Both the position numbers and the translations under genes were made by a program. Of a stretch of 64,000 nt of DNA, positions 27,102 through 39,400 are shown one piece after another. Source of the DNA: Metridium senile. Lineage: Eukaryota; Cnidaria; Anthozoa; Actiniaria; Metridiidae. The stretch is from the NCBI GenBank assembly GCA_949775045.1, contig OX459108.1, positions 12,292,711-12,356,710 on the forward strand, read 5' to 3'. Under the pieces are notes generated by a model. That model was not told where the DNA came from. It saw only the letters and a list, made by a program, of their open reading frames with translations, and did no database searches. How positions within the stretch are numbered: the first letter of the stretch is position 1; every line of letters begins with the position of its first letter.

Positions 27102-28935
27102 TTATTTCTGTAGCCCAGCACTATGTTTTCTCTTGAAATGTTCCTTGAGATGATTATCCTGCCGAAATGCTCTGCCACAGACACTGCACTTGTAAGGCTT
27201 CTGCCCTGTATGGATAAGTAAATGTCTCTTGTATGTAAAGTTACACCAGAAACCCCTCCCACACTCAATACATTTAAAACTTCTCTCCTCTCCCTCAGTG
27301 TGTTTGGTCTTAATGTGTTTAGAAAGAGAGCATTTCGCACGGAATGTTTTATCACATGTGGGACATTTAAAGGGCTTCACTTCACTATGTGTCAGTGTGT
27401 GACGAAGTAGATAACTCTTGCACTCGAAGGCTTTTGAGCATATAGAGCACTGAAAGATCATGCTTTTATGTCCGAATGAAAGATGACGATTGAGTTGAGC
27501 TTCAGAGTTAAAATCAATCCCACATTGAGTGCAGACAACTTTTTTATGCATTTGAGTATGTTTATCATATTCTCTCATGTCAAGTACTTTGTGGCAGATT
27601 TTACATGTAAATGTTTTCTTTATATCCACTTGTTCTTTGACTGTTAACTGTGATGTTTTGTTCTCACTGATTGGTATTTTATCCAAAACCATAGAAAACT
27701 GTGTTCCATCTTTGGGTCTCTTACTACTAACATTACTCTGGGCACTTGAGGTAGACAAATTATTGTATCCAACAAAAACAAAATTGGGTGATTTAGCAAT
27801 TTCTTTTGTTTTCTTTCTTTTGCACTTTCCACTTTGACTTTCATGGTTTTGTGCCTTGGAATTACAAACAGAAATTGATTCGATTTTGTGGAAGTTCACT
27901 CCACTCTCTTTGAGTTGTACTTCAAAACTATGAGATTCCGCAGTAGTATTTGATCCATTTTTTCCAGAATCAACTTTATTTTTCCCATTATTGACTCCCA
28001 AATCTCTTGCTGTTGTGTGGCTAGGGTTAGAGTCATCAGCTTCATTCAAGACTTGCAACACAGCAGTAAGATCATCCGCATATGAAGAAGAAGGTTGAAC
28101 ATCTATTTTGTTTGCCTCTGCAGAAACTTTAGCTGCGCCTGAAGAACGATGGTCATGTCGCTCATCATTTTCAGAGTTAATTTTAGCAGTTAGATTGTCT
28201 GCATATGAAGAAGGTTGAACATCTATTTTGTTTGCCTCTACAAAAACTTTAGCTGCGCCTGAAGAACAACGTTTACGTTGTTCCTTTGTATCAGAGCTAA
28301 TTTTGTTTGATCTTGAATTTATATACATAGAAGTACATCCATTAGCACAGCCAAGGTCATCAGTCTGGGTAGCCACAGTACAGAGTTTTTTGACTGGTAA
28401 AAGTATTGAGGAAGTCTGAAAAATAAAAGATATCACTTTTAAAAAGGGGCGTAAGGTTGAATACTACAAAAATGCACAAATAATCAACAAAAACACACAA
28501 TCGCACCAAAATTTGCTAAAAATTGCAAACGCAAGATTTGTAAATTAAACTGAAAAACTGCAGATATACACCCCCCCCCCCCCCCCCCCCCCTCTTCAAA
28601 GCTCAATTCAGATATTTTTTTTCAGAGTTGATGGAAAACCAATGAAGGGCAAACCACTTTACAATAGAAAAAACAAATATCAATTAGAGTGCATCAATAT
28701 AAATTATTTTAATGGTGCTAAAATTTAAAGTGTTTTTCGTAAAAAAAAAATACATTCTATACTAAAATTTGTCTATAAAAGAAATTGAAAGTTTTGACAA
28801 GGAAATAAGTATAAAATCCAACATAAAATTACTTACATTTCGATTCGAAGAAGGCCATTTCTGCTCCTCTGCAACCTTGATAAATAGCGTTTGCCCGGTT
28901 TTGCATCTGTACTCCAATAAACGATCTATATCCAT
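27102..28935 (-). CDS. C2H2 zinc-finger protein, paralogue 2 of the cluster
   Basis: Two exons, 28935-28837 and 28415-27102, give 470 aa with a phase-0 junction. Exon 1 encodes MDIDRLLEYRCKTGQTLFIK and ends KWPSSNRN. Exon 2 opens with TSSILLPVKKLCTVATQTDD-LGCANGC, the shared motif. A duplicated segment (about residues 75-140) repeats EANKIDVQPSS and YADxLTA; the second copy continues as YADDLTAVLQVLNEADD. After a Ser/Lys-rich linker come six C2H2 fingers (about residues 300-460), two with TGQKPY- or VKPFKC-type linkers. A nuclear DNA-binding regulator is inferred. The frame is intact, unlike paralogue 1. Nothing identifies a vertebrate orthologue. Confidence 0.87.
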
Positions 28936-30076
28936 TTTCCAGCGAAAGCGTCGACTGTTTGAAGAAATACAAACATTTTTTCACTTAGTGATTATAAAGA
29001 AAGATAAGAACTCGATAAAATCCAGCTGGAACCAAAATTATACAAATACCAAACAATGCTTTCAATTTTTATGCAATCACATTAGGCGTAATAACAACAC
29101 AACTTTTACCTTAAAAAATCGCTTGAAAAATGAACCAAACGCTTGTTTTATATTAGAACTGTATTTAGGAATATCAATGTTATGCAATTGTGAAGTAAAA
29201 GCCACGTTTCAATGCTTAAATTGATGGTTCTGAGTGACTGAAGTGCGAAAACAGACTCAAAGTGTCCGCTCAGGAAAACATCAGGCGTCACTTATTGAAA
29301 GACTGGAGCGAGCTTCCCAACATAATGTATGGTTACCCTGTATTTTACACAGGGAATCCAAACCAACACCCTGAAAAAAAATGATTATTGTTTCTTGATT
29401 AGAATTTCTTCAATCAAGCATTTGTACCCAACAAGGATTTTATTATGGGTATTTTGCATCCTTATAATACTGTACAAAATTACTCTATTCTGATTGGAAA
29501 AGAGGAATACATGTAAATCATAAATTGTACCAATTAGTTTTTCAGTATATTTTGTATAGGAAATCATGCACACGATCTTGAGCACAATTCATAACTAATT
29601 CTGACACTACAAAATATACACATGTCAAGTAGATTTTTATTTCTTTCCTTCGTTACCTACTAAAAGTCACATGGCATTGAGTTTCAACAATATTTAATGT
29701 TGACTTGCCATTGTGCTGTACATGGTATTAAACATCTATAAATACAAAGAATAAATAGAGTTCCATATTAAATATTTTTAAAACGTTAACTCTATGGTTC
29801 AACATTTTACCCTCCTGCAAGCTTATAAACTAACGGAAACAGCTGTACCGTACTTAAAAACTGTCTTTTAAATTTGACAAAACATACATCAATACAAAAT
29901 TTTATCATATAACCGTATTTCCCCGCTCTCCCGCCCCTTATAAAAACAATGCAGACAAGTAAAGTGATGGGGTCTGTATGTCTTTTGTTGAGTGGGCCGT
30001 AAAAAGCTGTCTGGACCGCTCAAAAAGGTGTATGGACCCACTTGAGAAAAAAATAAAAGGATTATATGATAAAATG

Positions 30077-30216
30077 CTTATTGATTGAGCTAGGTTGGGC
30101 TGGACGGGAAAATACTTGGCTCTTGGTCATTTGCATGGACCTTGCTGCGCTTGTTCCGTACAGAAAAACCTTTAGACAAATATTTTCCCGTCCTCCCCTC
30201 CAACTCAGTCAATAAG
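30077..30216. repeat. Imperfect inverted repeat
   Basis: TTATTGATTGAGCTAGGTTG at left pairs with the complement of AACTCAGTCAATAAG at right; GGACGGGAAAATA pairs with TATTTTCCCGTCC. Confidence 0.65.
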
Positions 30217-30384
30217 TACATATAGTCATTATTCTGAGTTCGTCATTTCAGAGCCTTAGCCTCAATAGCATGGGATGTATTATTTGGTATTAAATATAAA
30301 CTAAACTGTGGAAAACGAAGTAATGCATCAAAAAACGATAAAACTAAATGTTTTGTCTCTACTCTAACTAACTTACCTATAACT

Positions 30385-30545
30385 GAGACTAAACGATAGG
30401 TAATATAATAAAATATTGTCACACCGAAAAAATTGTTGATTTAACTTTACTGACATTTCGAGCTTTAGCCCTTCGTCGGAGTAAAAGAGAATAAAAGTTA
30501 AGTCAACAATTTTTACGGTGTTACAAATTCATTATATTACCTATC
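30385..30545. mobile_element. Penelope-like palindromic repeat, one hammerhead-like core
   Basis: Arms GGTAATATAATAAAATATTG and CGGTGTTACAAATTCATTAT. The minus strand (about 30490-30450) reads TTTTACT-CCGACGA-AGGGCTAAAGCTC-GAAATGTC-AGTAAAG (segments). The plus-strand partner core is deleted. 28936-31109 has no gene. Confidence 0.72.
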
Positions 30546-30660
30546 ATTTATATCAAACACCGACACAGCCTAGTTTACTCGCTATAATTAAGACTTATGA
30601 CTATGGACGAGCATCAATATAAACTGTGGAAAACGAAGTTAAACATCAAAAAACGATAAC

Positions 30661-30691
<31 letters not shown>

Positions 30692-30736
30692 GTTTTGTCT
30701 CTAATCTAACTAACTTACCTATAATTGACAGTATAA

Positions 30737-30912
30737 CCTATAGGTAATATAATGAAATTTGTAACCCCATAAAAAGTGTTGACTTTATTGGCATAATTTT
30801 TTTAGCTTTAGCCCTTCGGAGACTTACTCTGACGAAGGGCTAAACCTCCAAACGTCAGTAATGTTAAGTCAACATTTTTTACAGTTACAAATTTCATTAT
30901 ATTACCTATTGT
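30737..30912. mobile_element. Penelope-like palindromic repeat with the best hammerhead-like core
   Basis: Arms GGTAATATAATGAAATTTGT / complement. The plus-strand core at 30824-30861 has CTGACGA at 30829-30835, which matches the hammerhead consensus CUGANGA exactly. Flanking TTACT (30824-30828) pairs with AGTAA (30857-30861). Confidence 0.75.
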
Positions 30913-31109
30913 TTATATCAAACACCTATACTAGTTTACTCGCTAGTTTCAATTTATAATTATGACTATGGATGAGCATCAACAATCATAAAACTAGTTC
31001 ATTATTCGCACCACAAAAAAGAAATTATTTTCGTTATCCGATTTCATTTCTCTCTGAGAAAAAAAACTGATAAAGACATTCTATAAACCACTCAATCAAC
31101 TTTGCAATG

Positions 31110-33954
31110 TCATGTCTTGTCTTCAAACTTTTCTATCACAATTTTTCTATCTAACACTACACTACTTTGATTGTGATTATAGCCAAGTTGAGTGCCTGTA
31201 GAGTTTTCCCTGCCACCGTTATTACTGCCTTCAACTTGGTAAACACTGGTAGAGCCTTTAGTGAAGCCGTGTTCCACAATCATAGATGGAGGATCGGCTG
31301 TCAATGAATGTTGTTGGTGAGCTTGTGTTCCACCAGCTTTGTTAACTATGTCAGAAGAAGTTGCTGTGTTAAGAGATCTGGATAACTTTGCCAAACATTG
31401 ATTCAAAGTACTACTAGTCTTGCTTGTTGCATTTTCTGATTCAGAAAAGTCTCTCTTTTTACTCAGTTTGAAAGGTTTGGACTTCTCACTGGCAGCAAAA
31501 TTGGCATTCCTTTTTGTGGCATTGTATTCTTTTGTTTTAATAAATTGAGGTAGTTTATTTTTTTCATTGCTCACACATCTAGTCTGATTACCTATGGCAG
31601 GAGGAAGTGCTTGAGATCTCCCACTTTTAACTTGAAGTTGAAGCGCTTGAAATTTCTTATATTCAACTTGAGAACGGTTAACATTTCTTTCGTTATCTCT
31701 GGACAGGGTTGAACTTGGACTTCTTGAATCATCAGCATTTCTACTAGTAGAGTCCACTGATTTACTGTTTTTAGATGTTGAATCAGTTTCATCCAAGACT
31801 CGTAGTACTGCACTAAGGTCGCTTGCATATGATTGCGATTCTTGGCTGTCAGTATCACTAATTGCTAGTTGCATATCTGAATCATTGTCGTCATCTGGAA
31901 GTTTTTCCAACACCTCCAACGTATGAAGATGTTGAACATTCACATCATTTGGAGCCTTATCCAAGACTTCCACTGTATGAAGATGTTGAACATTCACATT
32001 ATTTGGAGCCTTATCAAAGACCTTCACCATATGAAGATGGTGAACATTCACATCATTTTTCTCTAGTGCCTTATTTGGCATATTTGTGGTGTGAGCTGTA
32101 CTCTTGCGAACCACAGTTCTACTTGGAAGTGCTTTATGTATTTTCTTGTTACGTAATAGAGGGACATACTTTGAGGTACAACCATTAATGCACCCAGTGT
32201 CGTCAGTTTGTGTACCTATACTACAAAGCGTCTTGTTTGAAGGTTTTTCGGCAATATTGACGAGAAGAACTTGTCCAGATCTACATTTGTATTCCATCCA
32301 TTCAGTTTTGTCTTCTTGTGTAGACTGTTGCTGTAAGACAAAGTGAAGATAAGTCAATGAAATGATGGAGGGGAAGACGGCAGGTTTTGGTTGGGTGGAT
32401 GAACGTACAAATAAACAAGTGAATGGATGAATGGATGGAAGGACAGGTTAGTTGGATGCATGCATGCATGGACAAAAAAACAAGTGAACAGATGAGTGGA
32501 TTGCAAAAGGAAGGAAAAAGTGAATGAATGGATGGATGGTGGAAGAATCAAATTAAGAAAAGAAAGAATAAATTAAGGAAGGAAAGGAAGGAAGGAACAA
32601 AGAAATGGATATAAAACTAGTAGAGAGGGATGGATGAATTTGGATAGAGGTATAAATAAATTAAAAATAATAATGTTACTGCGGTTTTCGTCTTTCTATG
32701 AACTCAGACATTACCACGGCTCGCTGTGAAATATGTTTTTAGCTGCCATCAATCAAAATTAATAAGTTGGTTCCTTTTAAATTCTTGATTGACAGCAGCA
32801 AAATACATATTTTACAACAAGCTGTTGGAATGTCCGAGTTCGCAGAAAGTCGAAAACCGCAGTAATAAATGAGTGAAGATGCTACTTACAGCACTGTCAG
32901 TTTCTTGTGTTGCTGGCTCCTCAACATCTCTAGTTGTGACCCTAGTTTCAGATATTTTTCTCTTCTTACTCGGAGCTGCTTGCTCGGCACCTAGAGCAAC
33001 TTGTTTGCTTGGCCTATTATTCATTGCGCCACCTAGTACCTTGGGAACACGCGTCCCAAACACACATTTACTCCACGTTGCTATGGGTGTCACCCTTATC
33101 GAATGATTTGAATAGGGTGAGGAAAGCTTGACTTCTAAGGAAAGCATTTTCATTTTCTCAGAAAGGGCCCTTTCGCCATAAGCTGAATTATCATACCACA
33201 CATCAGCAACTGTGAAGTGGTCTTTCTTTGGTCGTTGGAATAAAACAAGATTTGCAGGATTAAGACGCTTAATATACTGCTCCAGCGAGGCAACAGGGCA
33301 AAGCGGGCCACCTCTTTCGTACATGATATTCTCTCTGCAAATGTCTTGGATTTCATGCTCATCATCTTTAAGCTGTTGCCCAGTTTTGCAAACATATCTG
33401 CGACCATGTTTATCAACACAAAATTCAAAATCACTTGATCTCAGATCTCTAGGATTGTGACCTGAACGACGACAGAAGAATATCACGATTTCAAAAAATA
33501 CCTTATTTTGCAATGTCCTGGGAGAATTTGGACTGAAAACACCACTCTGGTACAACTTTCTCAGGTCACTTTCTGGTATTGAAGGCTTATGATCAACTTT
33601 ATCAAGTCCCTGGTTCTTCAGATAGAAACAAATCCCTTGATAGCATTTATTCGCATCGGCAAAATCCGCATCGTTGATGATATCTACTTGGCGAGAAATC
33701 CTAAAATGTCTACAAAGTCCATATCGTAAACACTGCAACGAGTTCTTCGAGTATGGGCTACCATCGACTTTTTTTGCTTCGAGATAAAAGGTCCTCAGAA
33801 TTTGACAAAGAGACCGATTATCTGGAGGATCTGGAATGTTTTTCTCCGCTAAGTAATCGTAGAATATTTTTACACTCTGCTTAGTTGCTCTCTCTGTATT
33901 TCTAGGGTTTGTTAACGTTTCAGCTGGAAAAACTGGGATAATTTGTAGCGACAT
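31110..33954 (-). CDS. Crypton-derived (DUF3504-like) domain fused to the cluster module, paralogue 3
   Basis: Two exons, 33954-32890 and 32330-31110, joined in phase 0, give about 761 aa. Residues 1-300 resemble the Crypton-derived tyrosine-recombinase domain found in ZMYM2/3/4, QRICH1 and KCTD1: an N-terminal SAM-like helical region, then FCRRSGHNPRDL, a YVCKTGQQLKD hairpin and NHSIRVT (HxxR). The terminal His/Tyr segment is replaced by GGAMNNRPSKQ, so it should be inactive. Exon 2 begins QQSTQEDKTEWMEYKCRSGQ, then CSIGTQTDDTGCINGCTS: the module of the zinc-finger paralogues, here without their internal intron. Three tandem copies of a VNVQHLHTVEVLDKAP-type unit and SYASDLSAVLRVLDE follow. 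No zinc fingers are present. A DNA- or protein-binding role is inferred, not shown. Confidence 0.8.
31885..32070 (-). repeat. Coding tandem repeat in paralogue 3
   Basis: Three copies of a 51-54 bp unit (plus strand: ATATGAAGATGNTGAACATT type) encode NVNVQHLHTVEVLDKAP-like repeats. Confidence 0.88.
32355..32660. repeat. TGGA/GGAA-rich low-complexity tract
   Basis: Irregular ATGGATGG, GGAAGGAA and AACAAGTGAA motifs in the intron of paralogue 3. The Ser/His/Pro-rich antisense frame is an artefact. Confidence 0.75.
32678..32863. mobile_element. Palindromic MITE, family A, copy 3
   Basis: Ends ACTGCGGTTTTCG / CGAAAACCGCAGT; arms through TTTTAGCTGCCATCAATCAA. It abuts the 3' side of the Crypton exon (donor at 32889). 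Confidence 0.85.
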
Positions 33955-34100
33955 CTTCAAACCACGCCGTTTCTAGTGTTTGATATTTGATTGAGATGTC
34001 TGACCGAGCGGTCCTGGGATAAACCACAGGAAACCCAAACAATGCAAAACTTCGAGTTTATTTCATAAATTATTATTCTCGATTACAAATATCTTATAGA

Positions 34101-34252
34101 CCGAATCGAAATATGGCGTCCAATTTTAATAGTCATTGTTCTTGACTGGCTATCAACGTTTTCACGTTGAAACACAATCAAGTTTTCTCATGTATGCGAG
34201 GCTAGCTAGTCAAGAACAATAGTTAAAATTGGACGCCATATTTCGATTTGGT
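34101..34252. mobile_element. Palindromic MITE, family B, copy 2
   Basis: Arms CGAAATATGGCGTCCAATTT / complement and TTCTTGACTGGCTA / complement. It lies about 150 bp upstream of the paralogue 3 start codon. Confidence 0.85.
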
Positions 34253-34649
34253 GTATCTTATTTAATTATTCACACTATTTTGAACTTATTTGTTAGAAAA
34301 GAAAATCGTGAGGTATATGGCCTGCACAATATCATCATGGCAAAGAAGAAACAATTTAATCAATTGGAGTTTCCATATTTTTTACATACATATATACGAT
34401 CAAATAAATATATATTTTGTGCTCTTTTTAGGATTTCAAAAATAACCCATTCATCATTGGGAAAAGGTAGTTTGATCAGTGGTCCAATACTCTTGAATAA
34501 TGAGTCTCTTTCCTCTAACCTAACCATTCAATTTGCAATGTCCTGGAACAATTCAAACCGAAAACATTGCAGTATGATCAGTGATCCGATGCCCTTAAAT
34601 AATGAGTCCCTTTCTTTCCCATATTTCCTTCTCATTTATCCCATGTTTT

Positions 34650-36471
34650 CTATTTTTTCCTTTTGTGTATCTTTGTTTTCTCTTTGATCTCAAACACCAC
34701 AAACACTTTAACACAAGCAGTGACTGTTGCCTGTGCTATTTTGTCACTGTGCGTCTGTCCTTCAACATTATCATTGTCAACATGCAGTTGGTCATGAGGC
34801 TGTCCGGTGTATTCTTCAAAGCGATCTTCTCTTATGGTGATAGGAGGTCCCAGGATTTGATTAAACATTTGAACTACTTGTAGAGCTTTTGTTTTTGCAT
34901 TTTTGACAGCACTGACACAAGCTTGACACCTAGTAAAATAAAAACAATTGATATTATCATTGGTAATAATACATTCTCGTACTTAGTGCCTGTGTTCCTA
35001 TTGCGTGCTGAAAAATTATTAAGTCTTGGAATGGCCTTTTTCACGTTCTTGTCAAACAACGTCAGCCTCAGTACATTCCTTTTGTAAAGAATATATTTCA
35101 CACTATCGAGACTGAGGTTGTGGATGAGAGCCCTGAAAATATCTATTTATTGTAACTCAGAATAAGATAGAATTATGATAGATAGAAGTACATTGATATT
35201 TTCACTTTCTCCATTTTAAAGTATTTGTATTAAAGTAGAAAGGGTGTGGTACACTAGCAAATACTGCATTGTAAAAACAAAAGAGGGAGTTTGCGATACA
35301 GGATCTTAAAGTACCATTATAGGGATAAGGGAAATTACTGACTTTGTAATACTTATTGTAGGAATAATAGTCCCCTTCACAGTACCATGCGCCATCGTGA
35401 AAGATAGCCAGGCCTTTGCAACAAAGCAAGACGTTGCAAAGCAAGACATTGTAACAAAGCACAAACGTTGAGCTTACAATGATAGAGACCTTTTAACACC
35501 TCCCGGGACAACTATTTACCTGTATCTATCATTGCAAGCTAAACCTTTATCTCACTTCATTGCAAAGGCCCAGCTACCTTTCAAGATTGTGCAGGGAACT
35601 GTGCAGGGAATATTGGTCCAGACATTAAAAAATACAGGGTTTTGGGATGTGCACCAACTTTAAATTGGGAACCTTACCTTAGAGCTTCAAGTTTTGAAGG
35701 TGAATGAAAGAATACTGGTGATGAAACTTTAACAGTTTCGTCCAATTTCTCCACAAGAATATTACAAACTTCTTCGCATTTTAAAAAGTCTGTAAACTCC
35801 ACAACTACTTCTACTTCATATTTGTAGATATTTTCTGTCCTTGATAATATTCTATTAATGTGATATGAACTGTCTTTGATATGGTATGACTTTAGTGTAT
35901 GGATTACATAATCTATTCGCCTGTTGACACTTGTTTTAACATCTTCTACTGATTCCTGTTATAAAAAATAAAAACATAAATAAATAAAATAAATAAATAA
36001 CTGTGTTTAACGTCTCAATGGTAGTATTTAGCCAGACACAAGTGCCCTACTAATTGGAGAGACTCACACTCACTACAACTCCTTTTTATCACTGACACAA
36101 CTCTGCATGTTCATTTTTGTGAAGAAACCCGGAGAAAACCCCTTCTTGAAATAGGAGATCGAAGAACACATCAAACAAACTCAACACATTACTGATCCAA
36201 GCCCGATATGGTACTTTTGCAAACAATAAGTCTTAAATACCTTGCTGTTTGCACAAACAATCGATACTCTAGCTTTATCGGGAGGTAAAGAAACTTCTGC
36301 AGATTCAGTTACTTGGATTTCTCGTTTGTTTGTTGTTGGTTGAAAATGTTTGTCTTCATCGTCATCTTCGTTTAGCTTTCTAGCAGACATTTTCGCGTCT
36401 TTTTCGCCTGATGTAGTAAACTGAGCAAACACTTGTGCAGGATTAAACCATTTTGAGCCAGAACAACTCAT
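34650..36471 (-). CDS. IRAK1BP1: IRAK1-binding protein 1 homologue (SIMPL domain)
   Basis: Three exons, 36471-36241, 35955-35678 and 34929-34650, give 262 aa, close to the vertebrate length. Exon 1 encodes a short N terminus and REIQVTESAEVSLPPDKARV, the opening SIMPL (DUF541) strand. Exon 2 continues with NRRIDYVIHTLKSYHI, RTENIYKYEVEVVVEF and KLDETVKVSSPVFFHSPSKL, matching the family in order. Exon 3 has CQACVSAVKNAKTKALQVVQ, then ILGPPITIREDRFEE, and ends in a Lys-rich tail (KTKIHKRKK), as in vertebrates. In mammals the protein binds IRAK1 and influences NF-kB signalling; that role here is by homology only. Splice phases join exactly (0, then 2). Confidence 0.9.
35364..35615. mobile_element. 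Foldback MITE, family D, copy 1
   Basis: Ends ATAATAGTCCCCTTCACAGT and a decayed complement; shares AGCTTACAATGATAGAGACC with the copies at about 49985 and 61631. It lies in the second IRAK1BP1 intron. Confidence 0.75.
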
Positions 36472-39400
36472 TATACGGGGAATTTTGCTGCAGAAATTCA
36501 GTAAACAAAGTAAATAAACTGTCTAGAAATTCAAAATGGCGCCGAAACCCCATCATGCAACACGCGCTAGAAGAAACACAGGAAACCCACACGTTGTTCC
36601 AGAGATTTGAGAAAAAAGCGCAGCGCGAGGCGCCAACGCGAGAAAAATATTTAGTTATCTACATTTTAAAACGATATATGGCTAGCTTGTTTTGGCTTCA
36701 TCAATCAAAATTATGTTAGTGATTGAAAATTTGAATAACAAAATTCCTACGAACAATACTTTTAAGTATTTTTAAAAAAAATAGAGTTCACTGAAAATTG
36801 AAAATCGCTTTAAAAATATATAGAAAGAGTGTATGTTGTTATCGTTTTAAATATGTACTTTTAAGTCCAGTTTTAATGATTTTTCGTTTTTCGTTTAGTT
36901 TTTAACAATTTTTCTCATTTTTGTTTCTTTTTATTCTCTTGTAAATTGAAAAAAGGCATTTTGAACCTTAAAATGTAAAATGTTTGCTGCCTTTTGTGAT
37001 TATCTTATATAAATCTTATATAGATTCAATTTGCAGCTGTTTGTAAGACAAACACTCTCTACAAATGTAAGTGTGAAAAACCCCTCAATCCTAAGCTAGC
37101 ATGAACTTCTAACTTAAATTCTAACGGCAAGAGAAAGCGATTCCCTGCAAAATATTTACTTAGTTTAAACCAGAATGACAGCTCTTTTCGACGAGAGAGC
37201 ACGAAAGCCAATTTAATTGGAGAAATGGAATATAGTGAGTAAACAAACAACTGACAATTATAAGTTGTTCATTAAGAGAGGAAAACAAAAGCTGAGATTG
37301 AAGTTCGTCAGGTAATGAATAGGTAGATTAAAAGCGTTATTATTTACTCTGTTAATGGACAAAAATAAACTTGTTTTTCGGAGTAAGCTTTTACAAAATA
37401 ACAGGGAAGCAAAAGAATGGAAAATTATTTTTTGGGGGGACATATTTACCATAAATAAACAGGCTGAAGCAAATATCTTTCAATTTTAACATGAAATTTA
37501 GAACACTCATGATAAATTATCGATAAAGTTTAAAAATTCAATGTAATTCAAATGTTAATTGGTTTTCTGATGAGCAAAACGATTGAATACACAATATTTT
37601 ATCAAATTATTTAAATTCTGCGAACAGTTTAATAACGTAAATATTCAAAATATAATTGTCTATCTTTTCCCGCCAAAACGACAAAATTTCCGCGCGCGCG
37701 CGCTGGTCAACACAGAAAAGCGCAAAGCGAACAGGGACTGATATTATATCATTGTCATTGAAACACCTATATTTCTCTGTTTCAAAAATTTGATATCCTC
37801 ACATTTGAAAATATATATATATTAAACATGTTATTTTCACATGTGAAAATATCATCACTATGGTTACACAGCTTTGCGGAAACTTCTTGTGTCAAAAAAA
37901 GTTTTATTTTATTTTCATTGATAATCAATAAACAGAATATTACATGGTTGCTTGGAGATACAAATTTTGTCTTCTCGTGAAAGATCATTTCAGCACTCGA
38001 TCGAAGATAAAATTCGCGTATCTCCGCGCGCCCATGTAATTCTATATATATACTACCATAATTTTTATTTTTTCTTGTTATAAATAAATATATATAAATA
38101 AACTTTAATTTATGTATTTTTCGTTTTCGTTTTAAACGAAATGTGGGCCGAATAATCTTATAGTTTAATCTTTATTTCAAAAGTTTTCAGTGTAGATATT
38201 ATTTGCTTATTCGGATAATTTTCCAGTGTTATTGTGAAAGATAAAATATATATTTATAGATGAAAAATTGTAAATTGGCATTATACTTTGACCGTTCTTT
38301 GCGGAAAAGACAAATAAGAAAAACAATGATGCGACAACTTTTAATGCAGAACCTATTTCCTATTCATAATAGACAATAAAATAGAAAACTGATAAAATGA
38401 CGGACGCATGGCGTCAATTTTTACATTAAGTAAACTTCCACTGTTTTGAACCGTTATCTTCGATTGTCGAAAACACTTAAATCGGGTGAAATACTGTCAC
38501 TTTGAATAACAGTTTGTCGTACTACTTCGCTCGCTTAATGCAAATAATTTCTATGTTTTGCTTTCTACTTGAATAGTTATAAAATAAGTTTATTTTGTGA
38601 TTGGGATAGCCTGTCAAAAAGGGTAAGTCAATGGGTGTCCTTGACAATAGGATACGATTAATTTATTTTTGTTTTCGCAAATTGGTTTCCACAAAAATGG
38701 CTTGGAATTGATAAATAGGGGAAATGTTGTTACTTGGAATAACAGTTTGTCGTACTACTTCGCTCGCTATATATAAAGGCAAATAATTTCTATGTATTGC
38801 TTTCTGCTTGAATAGTAATAAAATAAGTCAATTTTGTGATTGAATTGGCTGTCAAAAATGGTGTCCTTGACAATAGGATATAGGATTAATTAATATTCTT
38901 TCATAAATTGGTTCACATGCACAAAAAGGGCCTATTATAATAACTTACATTAATTTTGCAATCGCATACATAATTTATAGTCAATATTAAACTCTACGCC
39001 AAATTACCATTTTAATCCTTTCCGTTTACTAATCATTTGAACTGTAACTGAATATTTTGAAATCAATATAGAGGGGGAAATCCAGTTGAAGTTTGAATAG
39101 CCTGAAAAACACCAGAAAGAAAATGTAGCGAGAAATGCGCGCAGATGCCATTGCGTTAGTGATGGACAACGCTGAGAAATAGCAACCATTAATATGCCCA
39201 TACTTCTTCTAATTAAAACACTTTGAATGTTTGCTTAAGAACCGATTGGCAGTACAAATATAACGACCAGCACAGCTGTAATTGATTCTTCAACAAGTTC
39301 TGACATCGGTTCTTTCCTAAGTTTGCAGTAGGCGTAGATTTTTCAACAGGAGTCCTTCGCCGACGACATAACTTAAATCGATACGAAAAAAGGCCTTTTC

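Noticed and set aside
28769..29224. 151-aa plus-strand frame
   Set aside because: Antisense to exon 1 of zinc-finger paralogue 2; composition and lack of homology suggest chance.
34229..34687. 152-aa plus frame with repeated LNNESLS
   Set aside because: Overlaps a MITE end and the IRAK1BP1 3' end antisense; no family resemblance.
34874..35101. Possible extra IRAK1BP1 exon (KYILYKRNVLRLTLF)
   Set aside because: The family-conserved sequence continues directly from 35678 to 34929 in phase; this segment fits no position in the protein.
36000..36170. Possible SINE (AAATAAATAAAT then ACGTCTCAATGG and CCCGGAGAAAACCCC)
   Set aside because: No clear box A/B pair or target duplication could be found by eye.
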